In this document: positions 58,408 through 64,000 of the stretch, one piece after another | Layout: every line of letters starts with the position of its first letter | How positions within the stretch are numbered: the stretch's first letter is position 1 | Source of the DNA: Parvularia atlantis | Lineage: Eukaryota; Opisthokonta; Rotosphaerida | DNA: 64,000 bases | Reading direction: 5' to 3' | Assembly (NCBI GenBank): GCA_943704415.1 | Contig: CALSCO010002541.1 | Span: 1 to 64,000 of the forward strand | Notes under the pieces: model-generated | Seen by the model: the letters and a program-made list of their open reading frames with translations, nothing else | What the model was told of the DNA's origin: nothing | The model's database searches: none | Translations under genes and position numbers: made by a program

Positions 58408-60113
58408 ATGGATGCGCTCGCCGCGTTGAAGGTACTGGGCCGACACGCGCGCGCCGCTAACGCTGCGGCGCAGGCCGAGCTCGACGCGAAGCGCAAGGCC
58501 GTGACGGAGCTGGCCGGCGAGCGCAAGTACGTCAAGCGCTCCGAGCTCGAGGCCGCGCGCGAGGCCAAGTACTTGCAGGAGCAGCGTGAGGCCGACGCCA
58601 AGCGGCAGGCGCGTTGCGCACAAGCGCGGGCGGCAGGCTGACGCGGCGGCGCGCGCTCAGCAGGTGCGCAAGACGCGCGGGTCAGGCAGCGAGAGCGAGG
58701 AGCTGCTGCCGCTGCGGCGTGAGGGCTCGGTCGACGCCTCTGCGAAGGTTCGGCAGCGCGCTGGCGGGCGGTGCGGGGGACCTCACAGGGGGGCCGCGCG
58801 CGCGCGCAAGTCGGAGGACGAAGAGCAGGGCCGTGCGAGCATGATCTCGTCCAAGGAGGTGGTCAAGCGCTTGCGGCGGCGCGGCGAGCCCATCCGGCTG
58901 TTTGGCGAGTCGGACGCGCAGCGGTACGAGCGCCTGCGCGAGCTCGAGCGGGCCATCCCGGACGAGTCGCTGGTGCATGCAGGACACGAGCAGCGCATGG
59001 GGGGCCTGACACACCCGCGCCAGGCCCAGCAAAACACGTTCATGGCCAACATCAAGACGATGGACCGCAAGCTCGACCTGGACGCGCTGCAGCGCAAGGC
59101 CGAGGGCGAGGGCAGCGGCGACAAGGCTGCCAAGCAGTCGGACCTGCTGCTGCCTGCGGTCCGCTGCCGCCACCCGTCGACGCGTGCGCGCACAAGAGCG
59201 CCTCACACACACACACACGCACAGGACGACCGGCCAGTCACCGTCGAGCTGTACCAGCGCGACAAAGAGAAGATCTACCACCTCATGAACAACTACTGGG
59301 CGGTGCGACGGCGGCGGCTGAGCGCGCAGCGCTGCCTGCTGACGCGCGGCTGTGACTAGAAACTGCTGATGGAGTGGGAGGCGGACCTGGACGCGCGGCC
59401 CGGTGCGCCCGCTTTGTGCGATTGGTAGAGCTGCTGCTGACGCGCCGCGCAGAGGACGTCAAGCGCAGCACCAGCGGCAAGGTCGAGTACGTGACGATGG
59501 TGCAGTCCAAGGAGTACCTCAAGCCGTTCTTTAAGCTGCTGCGGAGAAAGGTGCGCCGGAATCGCTGGCCGTCGGCGTCGTGCTCAACCCTCGCGTCGCC
59601 GCGTGACGCAGCAACTGGCCGACGACCTGCTGCTGCACCTCACGCGCATCGTCGAGTACATGCAGAAGCGCGAGTACGTCCTCGCGGGCGACGTATACTA
59701 CCTCCTGTCGATCGGCAACGCGCCCTGGTGCGCGCGCCGCTGCGGTCCGCACGCGTCGCGGCGGCGGGCTGACCCGCGACAACAGGCCCATCGGTGTGAC
59801 GATGGTCGGCATCCACGAGCGCTCGGCGCGTGAGAAGATCTTCTCGAACCAAGTGGCGCGTGCGTGGTGCCCCGTGTGTGCGCGTGCGAGTCAGACCCGC
59901 GTTCCTCACGCCGCCGCTGCGCCAGACGTGCTCAACGACGAGAAAACGCGCAAGTGGATCCAGAGCCTCAAGCGCCTGATGACGTTTTGCCAGAACAAGT
60001 ACCTGCCGGAGGACCTCGCCAAGACGGTCGGGTGGGTGCGCACGAGCGGGACAACGCCCGGCGCGCCCGCGCCAACGAGCGTCGCGGTCGGGGCCGCGGC
60101 GGACAACAAGTGA
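58408..60113 (+). CDS. PRP18: PRP18 pre-mRNA splicing factor
   Basis: Second-step splicing factor associated with U5 snRNP. The N-terminal coiled, charged region ([20 protein letters not shown]) is followed by the PRP4-like SFM motif ([30 protein letters not shown]). Then comes the Prp18 domain: [82 protein letters not shown] and [20 protein letters not shown]. It continues [20 protein letters not shown] and [19 protein letters not shown]. The length equals that of human PRPF18 plus a short Pro/Ala tail. About eight exons. Confidence 0.95.
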
Positions 60114-60171
60114 TGCAAGGCTGCGCGCGGCGTATGTGTACAGCGGTTGTTACGTGTGTGGAAGGGGCCGG

Positions 60172-61087
60172 TCACCTCGTGAGCGACCGGTCGACGTTGC
60201 CCGCAATCTGTTTGTCGATGACGAGCTTGCGGCGCGCCTCATACTGCGTGCGCCGCGCGCTCAGCGGGCGCAGCTGCCGTGTGCCACCTGCTCACCTCTG
60301 CGTAGCCGTCGGCGTCGCGCAGCCCAGTCAGGGTGAGCGGGTTGCCGTCGATCTCGAGCGCCGTGATCGTGCTCTCGGCCAGCAGCGCGCGCGGTACGGC
60401 GTGCAGCTGGTTGTTGCGCGCGTTAAGCGTCTGTGCGCGTCTCGATGTGAGCAGGCGTGCGCGCATGTGTCTCGCAGGCGCACCTTGAGCGCATGCGCCC
60501 GCGCGAGGTCGGCCGGCAGCTCTGCCAGGCGGTTGTCGCCCACGTTGAGCGTCGCGAGCGCGACCAGCGCGCCCAGACCGGCCGGCAGCTGCGTGAGCGC
60601 GTTGTGGCTGGCCTCGATCGTGTGCAGCTGCGGCAGCCGCGGCGATGCGAGCGTGTCTGGCAGGCGCGCCAGACGGTTGTGCGAGAGCTGCAGCGTGCGC
60701 AGGCCGACGAGCAGGTCGAGCGTGTCGGGCAGGGCCGTGAGCAGGTTGTGGCTCACGTCCAGCCGCTCGAGCGTTGCGATCGCGCACAGCTCGCGCGGCA
60801 GTGCGGCGAGCCGATTGTGGCTGAGCACGAGCGTGCGCAGGCTCGCCAGGCGCGCGATCGTCGGCGGGCTGCGAGTGCGCGTGTTTGTGTGCGCGCGTGC
60901 GTGCACATCCGAGAACGCACATCGCCGCGAGCCGGTTGCCGTCCAGGCTCAGCACGCGCAGCTTGCCCGCCGCCGCGCCGTCCAGCACCGTTGGCGGCAC
61001 GGCCGTCAGCCCCGCGCGGTCCAGCGTCAGCGCGCCCGACCGCGCCGCCGTCTCGACGCGCTGCTGCGTCGATGGCCCTGCACCCAT
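60172..61087 (-). CDS. LRRC57-like leucine-rich-repeat protein
   Basis: The start MGAGPSTQQRVETAARSGAL matches LRRC57 (MGNSALRAHVETAQKTG). The glycine at position 2 suggests N-myristoylation. Seven to eight LRRs follow: LRVLSLDGNRLAAM, LRTLVLSHNRLAALPREL, LERLDVSHNLLTALPDTL, LRTLQLSHNRLARLPDTL, LHTIEASHNALTQLPAGL, LATLNVGDNRLAELPADL, LNARNNQLHAVPRALL and ITALEIDGNPLTLTGLRDAD. The last exon gives EYEARRKLVIDKQIAGNV, which replaces the family's YMERFTATKKK end. The function of LRRC57 is not established in any organism I know of. Confidence 0.88.
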
Positions 61088-61106
61088 AGGCCTACGTACC
61101 TCCAAC

Positions 61107-61115
61107 TAAGTTTGA
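61107..61115 (+). promoter_or_regulatory. TAAGTTTGA element in a 33-bp bidirectional promoter
   Basis: Same nine bases as at 26997-27005, here five bases before the VPS28 ATG and inside the gap shared with the LRRC57-like gene. The role is inferred from recurrence. Confidence 0.4.
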
Positions 61116-61120
61116 ACATC

Positions 61121-62152
61121 ATGACGTTGCGCTTCCTGCGGACGGTGTGTGCGCGCGGCCGGCTCTGTGCGCGCGCGCGCCGCTCAACGCCGACCTCGCC
61201 GGGCAGACGGCGCCCGCGCTGGGCGTGGACACGTCGCAGGAGATCAAGCTCTTCGACAACGTCCGCGAGCGCGAGAAGTTTGAGAATCAGGCCGACCTGT
61301 ACGCGATCATCGTCACGACCGAGTACCTCGAGAAGGCGTACGTGCGCGACACGGTCGCGGCGGCCGAGTACACGCCGGTGCGCGCCCGCGGCTGCTCTCT
61401 ATCTCGACACGTACGCTCACGCGCACGCCCTGCGCAGGCCTGCTCGAAGCTGATCGCCCAGTTCAAGACGTCGCAGAACCTCAACCGCGAGCAGGTGCCG
61501 AGCATCCCTGAGTTCATGCAGCGCTACCACGTGCGCGCGTCGCGGGCCGGAGGGGGGGCTGGCCGTGCTTGCTGGCCGCTTGACAGGCGTGCGCAGCTGT
61601 CGGCGCCGGCGGCCGTCACGCGCCTGCTGATGACGGGCGTGCCGGCGACGGTGGAGCACTCGGTCACCCAGACCGGCGAGCGCAGCCAGAACGAAAAGTA
61701 CGTGGCCGAGACGACGCAGGTGCGTACGCAGGCCCCTCGGAGCGCGTGCGCACGTGCATGACACGGACGGACGGCGTGCAGCACTTTATCACGCTGATGG
61801 ACTCGCTGCGACTCAACCTGGCGGCCGTGGACCAGGTGCCGCGCACACACGGTTGCGCACGTACCTGACGGGCCCTGCGCATGCGCAGATCCACCCGCTG
61901 CTGAGCGACCTCATGAACTCGCTCAACCACGTGTCGTCGCTGCCGGCCGACTTTGAGGGTAAGACCAAGGTCAAGCAGTGGTGCGTGCGCCGGGCGTGCT
62001 GCGTGCGCGCCGTGCTGAGCGCACGCGCCAGGCTGGTGCAGCTCAACCAGATGCGCGCGAGCGACGAGCTCAATGCGGACCAGGTGCGGCAGCTGCTCTT
62101 TGACCTCGAGAACGCGCACAACGCGTTCTACCGCTCGCTCTCGCAAAAATGA
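61121..62152 (+). CDS. VPS28: VPS28, ESCRT-I subunit
   Basis: Subunit of ESCRT-I, which sorts ubiquitinated cargo into multivesicular bodies. The N-terminal core domain has EIKLFDNVREREKFENQADL, YAIIVTTEYLEKAYVRDTV, EYTPACSKLIAQFKTSQN, VPSIPEFMQRYH and AAVTRLLMTGVPATVEH. The C-terminal four-helix domain has HFITLMDSLRLNLAAVDQ, IHPLLSDLMNSLNHVSSLPA and LVQLNQMRASDELNADQVRQ, then LLFDLENAHNAFYRSL. The first exon encodes MTLRFLRT before a GTGTGTG intron. Seven or so exons; the ordered blocks cover the whole family length. Confidence 0.94.
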
Positions 62153-62268
62153 GCAGCGTGCACGGGTGAGCAGCGTGCCGGTGAGCGTGTAAATACAGCG
62201 GGGGTGTAGTGTACAGCGGGCGTGCCAGCCAGCATTTCTTCCGCAGCAAACACAGACAGGCAGCATCA

Positions 62269-63989
62269 TCACTTGCTCGCCGTCCTGGCGCGCTTGAACA
62301 TCTTGCTGTACTCACCCAGGAACAGGTCGCCGCCCTTCATGCGCGACACAAAGTTGCCAAAGCCGCCGCGGAACGACCAGCCCTGGAACGGCAGGCCCTG
62401 GAGCGACTGGTCAGCGCATCGCACAGGCGCAAGGGCGGACGAGGCACGCACCGCCGCGCCGCCGGTCTGGGCGTTGAGCGAAATGATGGCCACGTCGTGC
62501 GGCGGTGAGGGCTTGTACGGCTTGAGCGCTGCCTTGGGGTTGGCGAGCAGCTTGAGCAGGTTGCCAGCTGCACGGCGCCGGTCAGCGCGCGCGACCGCGG
62601 CATACGGCGCCGACACGCGCGCACCGAGGTGCGTGGCCTCGTCCATGCTGCGGTATGCGCTCTTGAGCACGGCGACGTTGCCAACGTCGCCCATTGAGAA
62701 GACGTTGGTGAAGCCTGGGCGCATGCGCCGTCAGCAGGATGAAGCGCGAGACCCAAGACCCGACGCGCGAGACGCACCCTCGACCTGCAGGGACGGGTTG
62801 AGCTTGAGGCGGCCCGAGGCCGGGTCGATCGCCGGCCCGAGCACGGTCGAGGCGAGGAACGCCGAGTTGGGCTTGGGATTGCCGATCTGCGTGCACGGGC
62901 TGGGCGTGAGCACGACACACACGCGCTCGCCCACACCGCGCCGCGCACCGAGAAGATCTGCGCGTCCGAGTCGATCTCCTTGCCTGACTCGAGCTGGAGT
63001 CGGCGCGGCTTGACCTCGTGCAGGTCCTCGCCGTCGGGCAGGATGAGGCGCTCGCCGAGAAGCAGCTCGACCTGGCGCCAACCCGTCAGCGCGATACGAT
63101 GCGTGCGCCCACCACGCGCACGGACGTACCCCGAGCGCGCGCAGCTTGCCCTCGACGTCGCTGCGGAACGCGGGCGGGAAGTCGTACGCGCCGAGCACGC
63201 TCTTGTTCGAGTCGACGATGGTGACCTGGTGGCGCGCTCGAGGTCAGGTCGAGCCCGCCGCGGTGCGCGCCGCACACGCGACGCGCCTTGCTCTGCGGGA
63301 ACGCCGACTTGAGCTCGCCCGCAAACTCGACGCCGGCTAGGCCCGCGCCGATCACGACGACCGTGCCGTTGGGCTTGGCCACGGCCGCGCGGATCTGGCC
63401 CATGCGCTCGAGCGAGGCCTCGATGCCGATCTCGGCCTTGATGAAGCCGCGGTAGCTCGAGCCTGTGCATGCGTGCGATCAGCGATCAAGTGCGATCGAC
63501 CACACTCCGCGCGCGCACCCGTTGCGACCACGAGGTAGTCGTAGCTGACGCGCTCGCCGGTGTGCGTTACGACCTCGCTCGCGGTCACGTCCACGACGCG
63601 GGTCTCGGTCAGGACGCGCCCGTGGTGGATCAGGTTGTCGTAGCTCATCACAAACTTGTCGGCGTACTCCCGGCTCGCGACGGCGCGCGGCGTGCCGAAG
63701 ATGTGCCAGAACGCCTACTTGCGGCGTGCCAGAGACATGAGCGCCGATGGGCCGCCGGCGGGGGGCTTGGCACCTTGCGCGCGTCGATGCCGACGATCTC
63801 AAAGGTCTTGCCGGCGAGGGGCGAGACGTCGAGCAGGTTGGCGAGCTTGCAGCCCGAGTAGCTGCGATGCGAAAAAGTTTTTGCGCACATCAGTGCGGCG
63901 CGCGTGCAGCGTGTCGTGCGCGCGCCGCACCCAAGGCCGACGATCACGACGCGCTTGAGCGGTGCGATGGTGCTGCTGCTGCTGGCCAT
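62269..63989 (-). CDS. FSP1/AIFM2-like NAD(P)H:quinone oxidoreductase
   Basis: FAD-dependent pyridine-nucleotide oxidoreductase of the AMID/FSP1 group. It has the FAD Rossmann motif KRVVIVGLGYSGCKLA, formed across the first intron, then GKTFEIVGIDARK, YDYLVVATGA, the NAD(P)H Rossmann motif VVVIGAGLAGVEFAGEL, SDVEGKLRALGV, LNPSLQVEG and the FAD motif VFSMGDVGNV. It ends MFKRARTASK. In animals FSP1 reduces ubiquinone and blocks lipid peroxidation, using N-myristoylation at Gly2. Here the start is MASSSST, so that signal is missing and the location may differ. The gene is complete and begins 12 bases before the window edge. Confidence 0.87.
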
Positions 63990-64000
63990 GGTTTGCTGCG

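Noticed and set aside
1-64000. Transposons, viral remnants, rRNA or tRNA genes
   Set aside because: No reverse transcriptase, integrase, transposase, terminal repeats, capsid-like genes or tRNA A/B-box signatures could be recognised by eye.

Overview
The window is nuclear DNA of a very GC-rich unicellular eukaryote. Genes are broken by many short introns (mostly 45-90 nt, modal about 60) that usually begin GTGCG, carry CTGAC or CTCAC shortly before the acceptor, and end in GCGCAG or a similar AG. I found no CRISPR array, rRNA, tRNA or mobile element. The gene set (a plexin-like receptor, cyclin E, a CASTOR-type arginine sensor, VPS28, SPO11, TFIIH p62, a Rubicon/DEF8-type protein) points to a protist in or near Amorphea/Opisthokonta. 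The species cannot be fixed from the sequence alone, and all exon structures are read by eye from splice motifs and protein family conservation.

Layout, left to right: PRL-type phosphatase (-), PET127 (+), plexin-like receptor with a RasGAP-fold tail (-), cysteine synthase-like enzyme (+), PAM18/TIM14 (-), mitochondrial isoleucyl-tRNA synthetase (+), SPO11 (-), a 1.6-kb gap without a recognised gene, TFIIH p62/TFB1 (-), CASTOR-like (+), Rubicon-homology protein (-), FtsX-like permease (+), Josephin deubiquitinase (-), tandem-PH protein (+), unknown membrane protein (-), UTP13/TBL3 (+), ArfGAP-PX (+), cyclin E (+), METTL17/RSM22 with a long N-terminal extension (-), TAF1B/RRN7 (+), PHD-ePHD protein with coiled coil (-), proline iminopeptidase (+), second PHD-ePHD protein (-), CBP4-like (+), PRP18 (+), LRRC57-like (-), VPS28 (+), FSP1/AIFM2-like oxidoreductase (-).

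The order is strikingly regular. Genes nearly alternate strands, the eleven convergent gaps are 46-128 bp, and most divergent gaps are 17-142 bp, so most promoters must be tiny and bidirectional. Several genes serve mitochondria (PET127, PAM18, IleRS, METTL17, CBP4), others nuclear RNA and chromatin (UTP13, TAF1B, TFB1, PRP18, the two PHD proteins), and others signalling and trafficking (plexin-like, CASTOR-like, ArfGAP-PX, Rubicon-like, VPS28, Josephin). I see no single pathway that unites them.
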